DNA of 64,000 nucleotides from Galbula dea (Eukaryota; Chordata; Aves; Piciformes; Galbulidae), in assembly GCA_013399015.1 (NCBI GenBank), contig VWZX01002961.1, positions 496,001 to 560,000 of the forward strand, in the 5' to 3' direction. The translations under genes and the position numbers were made by a program. The notes under the pieces were generated by a model, which ran no database searches, was not told the origin of the DNA, and saw only the letters and a list, made by a program, of their open reading frames with translations. The first letter of the stretch is position 1. Each line of letters opens with the position of its first letter. Positions 13,901 through 25,052 of the stretch are shown piece by piece.

Positions 13901-15068
13901 GTCTATTTCTTCAGACTAAGGATGCTATTAGACAATTCGTAAGGATAGAAGCTGTGTCAGACATTGTCATATAAGAGTATTATGAGAACTGTCACCATTC
14001 TTTAGATGCAGTTTCTCAGCAAGCCTCCTTCCCCTTGGTACACCAACTGGAACATCATTTACTAACTATAGCCAATTTCTTTGCTGTTTGTCTTCTATCT
14101 GACCAGCAGATGCATGCACATGAGCATCACGCTGCCTGCCAACTTCTCATTGATTTGGTGGTGCTTCATTCAATCTCATTAAACAAATTTTTGCCAGACA
14201 GACACAGTTTTGACTGCTTTAACCCACTAGTGTCATACACTAGACTAAGTGTATCTATGCTTGGATGTGCAGCATGGACCCCATTGCACTGCAAAAAATG
14301 GAGTTGACTTAATTTTTTTGTATTTTTTCATTTTGGCAAATTTTTGAGATTTGAGTTATACCTGTGGGCTTTGTTTTCACTCTTGCATTACAAAAGCTGG
14401 TTTACTAACTAATCTCCATGAGTTAGTGTAGACCTGTTTGCTTTCTGTTCATTTGAAAACAACCATGGAAACTAGCTGAAGGCAATGCCTTTGAAAATGT
14501 TCATGTGTCATAAGGTCTTCCATTAAAGTCCAATGCCACAGAACTAAATTGAAGTGATAGCTAAGAGAGTAATTTATTTGACTGCAGATGCTGGATGCTA
14601 GTGGACATCCAATACATTTTGGGAAAGTAGATTCTCACCAACAAGAAAATGAGAGACTTTTCTTTTCTCAGGAAAAAAAATTATTTACCTGCTCTAGTGG
14701 CCCTGACTGGGAGACTTTTGTACATTGAGGAATTAGTAATCCACATAACAGTTACTTGAATAGGTCCAGGTTTTTAATATGCTGTGCTGCACATACAGTG
14801 TGGCTTCAGGCTTGTGCTGACTTGCACAATTTCCTTGGAAGCAGGATAAACTTTAGATTGCTCATTGTAACAGAGAAGTCTCCAGGCAGCTTCCACTTGG
14901 TACTGTCTACTAAACCACCTGTATGGCCTCACTTTTATCTAAATGTACAGTAAGAAGTTCTCAGATTAATATCCTTCAGGAATATTCACAAATTGTTTTC
15001 TTCTAAGAAAATAAGTAATAGCTTGAAAGACTAAAAAGGAGGAATCATTCTCAGCAGATGGAATCTGA

Positions 15069-15110
15069 GGGGATATGGGGGGAAATATGGGGGTAGTTTT
15101 CTATGGGGGG
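15069..15110 (+). other. G-quadruplex-type motif
   Basis: Four runs of G (4, 6, 5 and 6 bases) are separated by loops of 4, 6 and 11 bases, then followed by a run of A. This satisfies the usual intramolecular G4 pattern if the last loop is allowed to exceed 7 bases. No gene is nearby. Confidence 0.55.
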
Positions 15111-18093
15111 AAAAAAAAACCCACCCAGGGTTTGTTTGGTGCTTCATGAATGCGGAATGTCCATCATCTGAAGGGATGTAAGATATACTTGCTATCTATA
15201 TTTTGTCTTATGAAAACAACCATTTTAGTAAGCCATTTGCTGTTTTCTTACTGAGATCCAGAAAGAACCATCTCCCCCTCACTTCGCCACCCACAGGTGC
15301 AGAACACCTGTCTTGCTTATCATGTATTACAAAAAAGAACAATTCCTAAATTCATGAACTTTGTAGGTTTTCAAAAGGCACCAACAGTTTTGCTATATTT
15401 TTTCATCATCTCTCAGTGATATGGTCTCCTTTTCCTCCTGAACCTCTGTTTTGTTATGTCTTTTGTGTCACTTGTAAAGGGTAGTGACCAACATTTATTT
15501 TAGCCTAGCATGTTTGAGACTGGCTGTCTCCTCAGTTCTTACTGCTTCTATTAAGTGGAAAGACTTTCATCTACAACCCTCAATCACAAGATCAGTACAT
15601 TGAAATCATCCAAGCTGCAAAAATACTCCATTTTGATCTGGTTTGTCTTGACACAAAATAATTTATGACAACCACACAGTTAGCACTTAATTAAGCAAAT
15701 GAGTACCTGTAAAATAACGGTGAAGTCTGTATCTTGGCAGAGCAGTGACGATGCTCCCACAGATTGCCATAATGTGACACACTGTGCTCTGCAAAATAAG
15801 AAAAGGAGCTGGAGATGTGGACCCTGGATGTAGATTCTACCTATGTTTTTGTGTTCACAGGCCAAAAAAGAGTTTTCCTGTTCCCACTCTGGTTTATCTA
15901 TTTTCACTGTAAATTCTTCAGTGCATGGGCTTTCCTCTTCCCTGGGAACAACATGCACTAATCTCTTCTGATCTTCCTGAATACTAATTAAGAATAAATA
16001 ATAAGCATAAACAGGTACACCAGTGTAAGGCATGGCTTGCCCAGGTACTAATACAGTGAGTGTTTTCTAAATCATATGCCACTCCCTCACTGATTATTTT
16101 CAACAGGTCCATGACAGACTGGAAGAGAATCCAAAGGCACACTTGCTGGAAGAGAAAAGATAGATCTTTTCATACTTAGCAGGGAGAAAGAGAACCTAGG
16201 AAGTTAGTAGAGTGTATAACATCTTTCCAGTCCAGACTTGAAGAGTGTTAGAGTTAAAAAAAAAGTGTAGCACAGGTTTGGTGCCAAGCTCTGCTTTAGT
16301 TGTTAAACTTGCTACTGATTTGAAAAAGGAAATTTGGAACTTTTACATCAAAAATCGCCCAGGATGTGGCTTGCAAAATCAAACAACAATGACAGGACTA
16401 CACAGGGTAAAGAAAAGGAAGTTAGAGAGAAAAAAAGCAGAAAGAGGGAAAACTGGGAAACTTGGAGACATCTCGTGAATTACAACAGCTTCAATTTTAA
16501 TTAGGGTTTGATTTAGTGCATTCTATAGTCTTCAACTCTCAGAGCAGGGCTGGAGCATTTTCTAAATAGTGTTATACCTTACAAATACTCCATGGTCAAA
16601 TAGACCAGGAAACCCATAAAGCTAAAAGGTTTTGTGGACAGCAAATTCAACATATGCTTGAAATATGATATGGAGGGAAGGGGATGAAATAATGTACTTT
16701 TGAACAGCATTTTCCAAAGCATTATTTCTTACACAATTAAGGGCTATTATTCTGCAAAATTCTTAAAGACATACTTAAGTTCAAGGCCCCATGCAGCTTT
16801 GACTGAAGAGTTTAGATTTAAGTACAGGACTAAGTGTTTGATTTGTTCAAGAACTAAGGAATATCATGTGATTGAAACTAAATTACACTAAATAAATAAG
16901 CAAAATAACAACTTCATCTTAAGAGTGAGTGTAAGCTTAGAATCCAGGCCACCATGTACTTGACACACCTCATAATTAAGGTGGCTTGATCCTCTTATAT
17001 TATCATGGTTTTGTGTAAAATACAGAAAGAGAAAAATGAAGCTAGAACCAATATTGGCATCAAACGATACCTAGCATGCCTGTCCTCAAGCTGTTAGCTG
17101 TCTCATTCCAATTCCTGTTTCAAATGAAAAATAAACCAAACCAAACCCCAATGCAGACAAAACCAACAAAACAAAAATCCCAGACATATTGAAACCAGCT
17201 TTGAAGGCATAAATGTCACAATAACTTGAGGTTCTGGGATTCATTCTGCAGTCCTGATTCCTCATAAACAGAGAAGCAAATGACTCGGTGTCATCTTGTT
17301 ACTATTTGTTATAGCAGTCAGACTCATGACATTGCTTGGAAGCAACAATGAGAGACTTGACAACTGCTAGGAGGTAGAACATTGAAAAGATGCAAATTTT
17401 CTGTCATGGAATGTTAAATTTGGTTATTATCTTTTGGAAACCTTTGCATCAGTCAAGGAAAATGCAGAGAACATGATTTTTTTTATTCTGCAAAAAGGCT
17501 AATAGTTTAGTGTTGTGTTCTTAATTAAAGCATTAAACTGGACAGTTATCCCCTACTAGTACATCAGGGTATGCTAACAGGTAAAGTAAGACTTCTTCAT
17601 GGCAGTTGGTAATTGCTTGTCCTGAACCATAATGTTAATCAGCTCTTGCACTTAACTGGAGGAAAGTAGGTATTGTCATACATGAGTGCAAGTATTTTTC
17701 CAGTCACAGTAAACATATGCCACAAGGGGAAATTTTATTGGATATAGTGTCAATTTTGCATTTAAATGAATACCTTTTTTTTCTGCATTCTAAGTAAAAT
17801 GAACTATCTACAGCCAGACAATGTATTTGAAGATAGCATGATCTAAAGGGCTCTGAGGTACAATACAGTTATTTCCTCTGATATCAGCAAACAGTAGACT
17901 AAGATTCTTCAATAGTTAGTATCTCATTCCATTAGAAATGCAAAAGTCATCATCTCAGTTGCATTTCTGCATGGGAGTAGAATTTCACTCTTGAGGAACT
18001 GCCAGAAGACATGTCCATGCTTTTTATGAATATTTGTTATTTACAGATGTTCCATGAACAATTGACAGGTCTAAACTAATTCTAAGCAGTCAT

Positions 18094-18180
18094 TGTACTG
18101 GTTTTGGCTGAAACAAGGTTCATTTTCTTCATAATAATGGAGTTTGATCTCTATTGAAACTGAACAGAGCATTTTTTTAA
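18094..18180 (+). mobile_element. Possible 5' fragment of an avian ERVL-type LTR
   Basis: The block begins TGTACTGGTTTTGGCTG and continues with a TTCATTTTCTTCATAATA-like stretch. This resembles the start of a common avian endogenous-retrovirus LTR, the same family as the fuller copy near 38.6-39.2 kb. The resemblance ends near 18180, where the inverted-repeat array begins. There is no coding content. Confidence 0.4.
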
Positions 18181-18183
18181 AGA

Positions 18184-19090
18184 CCAGGGGCCTATGGATC
18201 AAACCAAAAGTGGGAGCCCCAGCTTTGTGAGCCTATGAAATGGCTGCTAACAGAAGATGAGGACTAGCAAAAGGATTTAGTGTGGCATAATCCCTGGACA
18301 TTTTGTATTTTGGAGCTGGGGCTCTATTGGGCGTGAATAGAGCAAGTTTTAATATTAAGGGCATAGAGACTAAACTAAAGGTGGGAGCCCCAGGTGTCCT
18401 TGACTTATAAATTGATTGCCAAGGCAAGGTGAGGACTAGCAATAGGATTCAGTGCTGGCACCTTCCCTGGGGGAGCAGTAGCTGGACATTTCCCATTTTG
18501 GACCTGGAACTCTGCTGGGTGAGAATAGAGCATGTTTTTAAGTTAAGGAAACTAGGGATAAAGCAAAAGTGGGAGCTCTGGGAGAGCACTCAACAGAGCC
18601 CCAGGTCCAAAATGGGAAATGTCCAGCTACTGCTCCCCCAGGGAAGGTGCCAGCACTGAATCCTATTGCTAGTCCTCACCTTGCCTTGGCAATCAATTTA
18701 TAAGTCAAGGACACCTGGGGCTCCCACCTTTAGTTTAGTCTCTGTACTCCTTAGTTAAAGATGTGCTCTATTTGTGTACTCTTTGTGCTTTATTCACTCT
18801 CAACAGAGTCCCACCTCCAAAATGGGAAATGTCTACCTACTGCTGCCCTGGGGAAGATGCCAGCTCTGAATATTGGGGCTAGTCTTTACCTTCCCTTGGC
18901 AAGCCTTTCCTAGGCCAAGCAAACCTGGGGCTCCCTCTTGTGGTTAGTCCCTAGGGCCCTTAGTTAAAAATGTTTGCACACAACAAAGCACAACAGAGCC
19001 CCAGCTCCAAAATGGGAAATCTCCAGCTACCGCTGCCCTAGGGAAGGTGCCAGCTCTGAATCTTGTTGCTAGTCTTTACCTTCCCTTGGC
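18184..19090. repeat. Orientation-switching array of about 190-210 bp units
   Basis: Five copies of a related unit can be read. Two (roughly 18184-18370 and 18371-18545) run in one direction. Three (cores beginning CAACAGAG at 18591, 18801 and 18991) run in the opposite direction. The spacing between cores in the right half is 210 and then 190 bases. Shared blocks include TCCAAAATGGGAAAT, GGGAAGGTGCCAGC and CCTTGCCTTGGCAA or their complements. The two units facing each other across the centre are identical over 143 bases, while outer units differ at many sites. I recognise no known repeat family and no coding frame. Confidence 0.85.
18365..18743. repeat. 143-bp perfect inverted repeat with 93-bp spacer
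   Basis: The left arm (18365-18507) is exactly the reverse complement of the right arm (18601-18743), checked base by base. The spacer is 18508-18600. Similarity continues outward and inward with mismatches. A transcript through this region would fold into a long double-stranded hairpin. Perfect identity only in the central pair suggests a recent inverted duplication or gene conversion there. Confidence 0.92.
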
Positions 19091-19099
19091 ATCCCATGA

Positions 19100-20440
19100 A
19101 TCCAAACAGCAGTGCTCCAGTGCAAGATGATCTGAGTGGTCAGTGTGGCTATGCATACAGCCAACAATGTCATGAACCAAGTGCTGGAACAGGGGAGAAG
19201 CTGCTTCTCTTTAAGGTCAACAGTGTAACCTAAAAACCACAAATGGAACTGCTCTGAATGGAAGTGACATCTCTTAACACAGGTTTTGAAGTCCTATATC
19301 TCCCTCCTTCTCACCACCCATCAATCCCCATGGGAGTTTCAGCCACTCATGTTTCAATCCCAGCTCTTGTCACTCTGGAGCATGAACCAAAGTATTTCAG
19401 AAGCTGGTTACTGTGGTAACCCAGCACAGCTTTTATCTTTATTCCTTTCATCTCCTCATTGGGGGAAACTGGCAATCTGTTTATTTGCTTTTTCTGATGA
19501 AGTTCATTACATAGCATACCAACTATCAAGATCCGTGTAAAACCAAGCAGACAGTACCTCTCACGTGAATGTGCATGTAAATATTTCTCAGCACTCTACT
19601 ACCCTACCCCTTGCTTCTTTGCTTCTCTTTACAAGCTATTTGACATATGCTTTTCCATCTGACCCTTTGCCCTTCTCCTCCGGGCCTCCTTGCTACCATG
19701 GTACTTCCTAACAAGGCCAACATGGGCAAAAGGCTACCCTAGATCTTGCATCCTTTGCAAGAACGTGGTAAGGCCAAATGGACACTGGAAGTAACACTGA
19801 AGTGACTCAGTTTCCTGCAAAATGAAAGACAGGCAACCCCCATGCCCTTTCCTCTGCCAAGGGCCCCTTGGTTTCCACCAGGCCACAGGCAGGGGGAGGT
19901 CCCCACTGGATGACTGCTGACTAAGAGCACCAAGCAAAATTCACCAGGCAGGGACAGAGGGGGGTGGGAAGGCCACAAGGACCAGAACCATCACTGGTAG
20001 AGTAAAACAATATTCTTGCTGTAAATAAAGCTTTATTTTGTAAAGTCAAGGAGTAAGACAACATGCAAATAAATATGTTACACAACAAACTGAAAGAAAC
20101 TGAATCTCCTGAATATGTATAGACAAGGGGAAGAAAAACAGAATGAACCAGCTCGGTGGTTTGGAAATCAGTTGAAGAAGGTGGAAACTGAAAGAGCTGA
20201 CAAACGATCACAGGGAGGAAGAAGATGGGTGAAGAAGCAACCACTAAGTGCTTCCATGACCACCAGGAGACACGACTGCGCAAGCGCGATGAGATGTCAT
20301 ATTCAAATCAGATCTGAGAACTCTAATGCGTATGCAAACAATTCTAGGAAAGATGCTGAATATGTATAACTTTCGCTTGTAAGTGTAAACCATTTAAACG
20401 CGCTGGGTATGCGTGTTAGGAGAAGAGATCCCCTGGTACC
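19100..20440. other. Gene-free stretch between repeat array and CpG island
   Basis: No exon chain is supported. It holds an AATAAAGCTTTATT palindrome-like block near 20023-20037, which could act as a poly(A) signal on either strand, and an octamer-like ATGCAAAT near 20063. Neither has supporting gene evidence. Confidence 0.4.
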
Positions 20441-20588
20441 TGGCGCCATTAAAGGAATGTTTCTTTCAGAAACCTCAAAACTTAGTCATTGAGAGTTTAA
20501 CTAACCGACTTTACAGCAACACCACGACTACGAGGGAACGCGACTCTCACAACTCCTCGCCCCCCTACCGCCGCTTCCGCCCGAACCC

Positions 20589-20610
20589 ATGATGGCGGCG
20601 CGGCCCTCAC
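20589..20610 (+). CDS. TEX55: Alternative first coding exon of the TEX55-like gene
   Basis: ATGATGGCGGCGCGGCCCTCAC is followed by a good donor (C|GTAAGC, GT at 20611-20612). It ends in phase 1, exactly as exon 20763-20793 does, so it can join the 21090 acceptor in frame and would give MMAARPSR before SFGDEGEK. The ATG lies in a YY1-like GATGGCGGC element. I cannot tell from sequence whether one or both first exons are used. Confidence 0.4.
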
Positions 20611-20649
20611 GTAAGCCCGGTGGCTCCTCCTGAGGGGACAATGGCCAGT

Positions 20650-20665
20650 GGTTGCCCTGGCAACC
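20650..20665. promoter_or_regulatory. RFX X-box
   Basis: GGTTGCCCTGGCAACC is a perfect 16-base palindrome. It matches the RFX-family X-box (GTTGCC, two-base spacer, GGCAAC). RFX2 and RFX3 drive ciliary and spermatid genes through such sites. It lies 98 bases before the preferred ATG, inside the CpG island, as expected for a motile-cilium or testis gene. Confidence 0.8.
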
Positions 20666-20762
20666 TCCCCGGAGTCTTCCGCCTCTCCTCTCACCCACGG
20701 CGAGCGACGCGCGGCACTAAAGTCTGGAGCCGGTGGAAGGCGGAGCGGAGCCCTGCCCTGCT

Positions 20763-22415
20763 ATGGAGACTCGCGGGCTGGTGAGGGAGAACGGTGACCC
20801 CGGCCCCGGCCCGTGAACCTGTTCCCCGCGCACACCCAGCCCCGGGGATACCTTCTCTGGCTGCACCAACCTGTGCTGCCGTCGAGCGTTCCATCGCGGC
20901 TTCCGGCGTCTTCAAGCCCCCTGGTGTATTACCCCCAGGCACACCACTCCCCTCCTCAATTAGAGGGTTGGATGCCGGTCCCGAACCCCCACCGGCCTCC
21001 CTCAGCATCCTGTTTCAGGCAACGCAGCTGCATCTGGGATGCCTAAAACCTGTTAGGAACCCTCATGGCTTTACCCTTCTCTGCCCCAGGCAGTTTTGGG
21101 GATGAAGGAGAGAAGCGAGTCAGGCCCTCACCTGAACTCAGTCACAGGACTAGCCGTAGGAGCGTCGGGGATGTATAACAGCACAATCCACAGCCAGCTG
21201 GTCAAGGGGGAGACAGGTGAAATCTACCCAAAGTGCAGCTGCTTGCTATCAGAGAGCGAGACCAGGGCTGTGCCAAACAGAAAGGCAAGCCTATGGGTGA
21301 CCTGCCAGATTTCAAAGTCAAGATGTACATGTCTGTCTCTGCACAGGCTGGGTCATCTGCAGTCAAGCCAACAGAGACTACACATGAAATAGTGGAGCAG
21401 CAGCCAATGGTGTATGAAGACCCCTTTGAAGTCTCTATTAAATACATGGAGAAACATAACATTCTGCAGATATTTCAGGTGAAATATCTTTCCCTTCTCC
21501 TTCTAGAGGGTTTTTGAAAGAAATGCTTGTTTTTAAAATGTAGCTAGTGTTGAAGCAGAAAGTGCATCCACCCAACTACCCAAGGTTCAATAGTTCTTTC
21601 CTTCTGTCTGTCTCTCAGGAGATCACAGAAAAACTGGTGTACCAGAAGCCTGATGACCCCTTGCAGTTCATACTGATGGAGGTATGGTGTTATGCTGGGG
21701 CTCAGAGGGGACTGTTAGGGCCACAGCAGAAAGACAGCTTTGCTGAGCATACCAGAAGCATGGTCAATGCATGACTATTTTTCTCTGTGTCTGCTCACTT
21801 GGGAGGAGGAGAAGTACAGGACAGAAGCAGAGTGCATGGGACCGCATGTCCTCTGAAAGGAGAGGGAAGAGACATATGGGAGGGTGGAGGTATGGAAGAG
21901 CTGGGTGTGGGGGGAGAATGGAGTGGATGTGCCCTGGAGGACTGTTAACTGAAAGGTGAGGGAAACTTAGGGACAGAGACAGGGCCCCTCTGTGGCCCTG
22001 GGACTCTTCCTCAGCTCCCTTTATCCCAAACTGGGAGGGAACAGTTTTCCTGTCCACACACCCCTATCCAGGAGAGCCGTCTCTGCTGATCCTGCAGGAT
22101 ATTAAAACATGGGTAACTCAAAGCCAGTGGGGTTGGGCAGTAGTTTGGGAGTGATTTAGAAGTTTGGGGATCTCCTTTGGGAAAGGATTTGGTTAGAGGA
22201 AAGAGTGCAGAGAAAGAGTCTTTCCCTTCAGTGCCCTCTAGTCAGTCAGGGGAAGTACTACCTTTGTGATTTACTGAATGCAGAACCTGCAGAGGAAAGG
22301 CAAAGTTAGTTCTGGGCACCAGTGGTAAGGAAATAGTTTCCCAAATGACCCTTTTCCTTTTTCCCAGGTGCAGTCTATGATCAATGCTAGGCAGGCAGAA
22401 ATGCAGGAATGCTGA
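20763..22415 (+). CDS. TEX55: TEX55-like RIIa docking-domain protein, 118 aa, five exons
   Basis: Coding exons are 20763-20793, 21090-21172, 21347-21478, 21619-21681 and 22368-22415 (stop TGA). All introns are GT-AG and phases agree (1, 0, 0, 0), giving 118 aa. Residues of about 60-105 form an RIIa-like dimerisation/docking helix pair with the cores YMEKHNILQIFQ and EITEKLVYQKPDDPLQF, followed by QSMINAR. RIIa-type proteins dimerise and bind AKAP-type amphipathic helices, often in the sperm flagellum. The domain, the position just before UPK1B and the upstream X-box all point to TEX55 (C3orf30). The human protein is several times longer; only a short, charged N-terminal part precedes the domain here. 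The start could instead be the ATG at 20589, which splices in the same phase. The name is inferred from domain plus synteny and was not confirmed by alignment. Confidence 0.75.
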
Positions 22416-23147
22416 AGAGCAAAGATGCGGAGGTGTTTCTGTAATAGGGGCTGCACACTCCTTTTGGCACCTACTTACCTTGCTGTTGTGGTCTTGCATG
22501 GGGCCTCCACAGCACCGTGTTTTGTAGTCATGGGCAGTAATTTGGAACAGGCCCTCTTGTATCTCTGTTTCCTGATTTTTCTTCTTTGTACTTGTGTGGA
22601 TTTAAATCCAAATACTGGTTTGGATGCACAAACTCAAGATATCAAAGTATGCATGGCACATCTTGAAGAGGCAGGTCTGCTGAACTCCTATGTAGTCTCT
22701 GCACACAAATGCATAAATCCCACATTTAGACCACCCCTAGACCCTGCTTTTCTGTGCAGAGAAACCCCACAGCTCAGACAATGCAAGCACAAAAGCAAGT
22801 ATAATTTAAAAGCAGCCCTGGACAATCCACAGTCCTGTCTTTCTTCATGCTGCATTTGTGGCTTACCATCTGCAGCTATGCAACAGCACCCATGCCCTTT
22901 GAGAAGCTGGGTCTGTGGCTTTGCTGCTGGCCCTAGAGCTCCTCTGATGCAAGAAGCTGTCTCTTCCACACACTGGGTGCAGCTGTCTCACCCTTAAACA
23001 TCATGGGTTCTGATGAATCTGCTTTTTGGGGTTGCCCTGCTTCTATCATTGCAAGTACAGTCTGTTGATAAACAGAACTGTAGAGCAATAGTTGCATACA
23101 TCCTCTGTGGCTTCAGAAGATGTTGTCACTCAGGAATGGGGGAGGTA

Positions 23148-23153
23148 AATAAA
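23148..23153 (+). terminator. Possible poly(A) signal of the TEX55-like gene
   Basis: This is the first AATAAA I noticed downstream of the stop at 22415. It would give a 3'UTR of about 0.75 kb. There is no transcript evidence. Confidence 0.3.
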
Positions 23154-25030
23154 ACTCAACAAACCAAAAGCAAGCCCTGGCAACCCAGGAAATTCAGTCA
23201 AGGTACACTTCGCACACTTGAAGTGCTTTTGATTCTCAAAACACTTAAAATCCTCATTTTTCATACTAAGTGTCTCTGCTTCCACCCTGCAAAAAAAGTT
23301 TGTCTTGCTTTTGGTTGTCTGTTGCCTGAAGACTATTGAAAATGTGCAACAGAGCATACTGTTATTTTGGCTTCATTTCATGTGTATGTGCAGTAGATGC
23401 CAGAAAGATTTTTGTCGCTACAGACTTCTCTTTTTTAGGCAAGTGCTTTAATTTCCTGATGAATAGTAGTGTATTCCCAAATGACTGTCTCTATGGCTAT
23501 GAAGAGAGCACCATAGAAACTTGTCTTCCATCTGTGTATTTTCAGCTGAAGCTCTGACAATTAGATTGTGTGATACTCCACAGCAGAGCTTGGGCACAGA
23601 AAGTTTGGGAATAATAGGGACAAGTATTTGGCATACAAAATGTGTGTCTGAGAAGAGTTGCCTTTCTATTCAAGACTGTCAGAAAATATGAGTTAACTCA
23701 TGTGTTTCCATGTTAAAAGCAGGTAAGCACTCCTGTCATTCCCAAGGCAGGAAGGTTTTCAAAGTGTTTTGAGCCTAAAGATGGCTCAATATTCAGATCA
23801 AGTCTTATAAGAGGTTTAAGGTAAACTTTAGGTGTCTAGCTCCCACTGAGACACTGAGGTGCTTATGAAAGCCTGACTTACCTTCAGCAACTGGAAGAAT
23901 TGATCACTTAATGAAACAGAGAGAGCAGTAATTGTTTTTCAGCCTGATAATTCTTTTGATGAAGAGTTTTTAAGTGGCCCTGTACACACACACCCCCTGT
24001 GAATATAGGGAAAGTGCTAATGCACCTCTGTGAAATAGGCGGTGAATGGAAGATGAAGATACCAGTTGAAGCCTTTTTCATCTCTGTGGTCACTTGTCTG
24101 CACGTTTCCCCAAAAGATGGAGATGTTGGCATGGATGTCTTTGACCTTTTTTTGATAGAACAGGCTTGCAGTGCTTTTGGGTACAGCTTTAGCTGTGAAT
24201 TTCCTAGCTTTCTATCATTTGTGTATTGCATTTTGTTGTTCCCTTTCACTTATGAAAACTTGTGAGTTGTAACATGTTCTCCTATTGTAGGTGCATACCC
24301 TCAACTTCAAGGCAACCTTAAGGTAGTTATGCAAGGAAAGATCTTGGTTTCTCTTTCAGATAAGTTAAAGTGAGCTGTGAAGTAGTCTTTTTTTGACAAA
24401 GGTTTTGCTGCAGAGACCCTACCCAGTGTTCCTTAGCAATATCAGGGACAAAATTTTCCTTTGGAGGCCGGGACACATTATCTTATGCTACCAAAGTTAC
24501 TACATGGTAGCAAGAAGTCCTCCCCAGTGCTCCTTAAGGTACAGGAGCTGTCTTTTCTGTTTCTCAGGATCAAGGTCCCCCTCCTTTGAGGAGCAGCAGT
24601 TGTACAGAAATGAAAGTGGCTGCACTCAGGACAGCTATGTCCACATAGAGACTGTGGAAGGCAGTAGGCTGAGGACAGCCCTTCAGCTTTCACGGATTTA
24701 GGGGGGAATTAATCAGTGAGCAAGGACTTTGACCAGAAAACTTGGGAAACTCATCATGATCTATCTGAGGAGCAATATCACTTTCTCCTCCTCAAGCCTC
24801 TCACATGTTTGGATTGTATTTTGAACTGCATTTTTCCAAGGGGAAAAAAAATGCAGGAACTTAGTTTTATGGAAACAAAAAAACATGCTCCAGAACATGT
24901 GCAGATTATTGTGTTTAGCCTACTGCAAAACAGCTGTCCTTTCTGATTTGCTTCAGAGGTTTTCCTGAAAAATACACATTACCTCTAGAAAAATTCCACC
25001 TCATACTAATACACTAATGCACCACTGCTC

Positions 25031-25052
25031 TGTGTGTGTGTGTGTGTGTGTG
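25031..25052. repeat. (TG)11 microsatellite
   Basis: Eleven uninterrupted TG dinucleotides. Confidence 0.95.

Larger units (their letters stand above)
5070..18080. other. Long gene-free AT-rich region
   Basis: About 13 kb with no chain of exons that I can support. It holds CR1 tails (5757-5835 and a trace at 10920-10965), a G-rich motif at 15069-15110 and scattered homopolymer runs. Frames of 90-117 codons (for example 5923-6198 plus, 13639-13974 plus and 15680-16033 minus) have no recognisable domain and are within what chance allows. Confidence 0.5.
20500..20960. promoter_or_regulatory. CpG island, promoter of the TEX55-like gene, possibly bidirectional
   Basis: CpG-dense sequence spans two possible first exons (20589-20610 and 20763-20793) and the X-box between them. 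In human, TEX55 and IGSF11 are arranged head to head, so a second, leftward transcript from this island is possible. On the minus strand I see only a weak ATG and donor (ATGGCGCCAG|GTACCA, near 20452-20433). Edges are approximate. Confidence 0.65.

Noticed and set aside
15680..16033. 117-codon minus-strand frame with fairly protein-like composition
   Set aside because: I could not match it to a known protein or to neighbouring exons. A protein search would be decisive.
20023..20037. AATAAAGCTTTATT block as a poly(A) signal of a minus-strand gene
   Set aside because: No coding exon was found that it could serve.
22425..22997. 190-codon plus-strand frame starting ten bases after the TEX55-like stop
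   Set aside because: It lies in the probable 3'UTR, has no recognisable domain, and one or so frame of this length is expected by chance in 64 kb over six frames.
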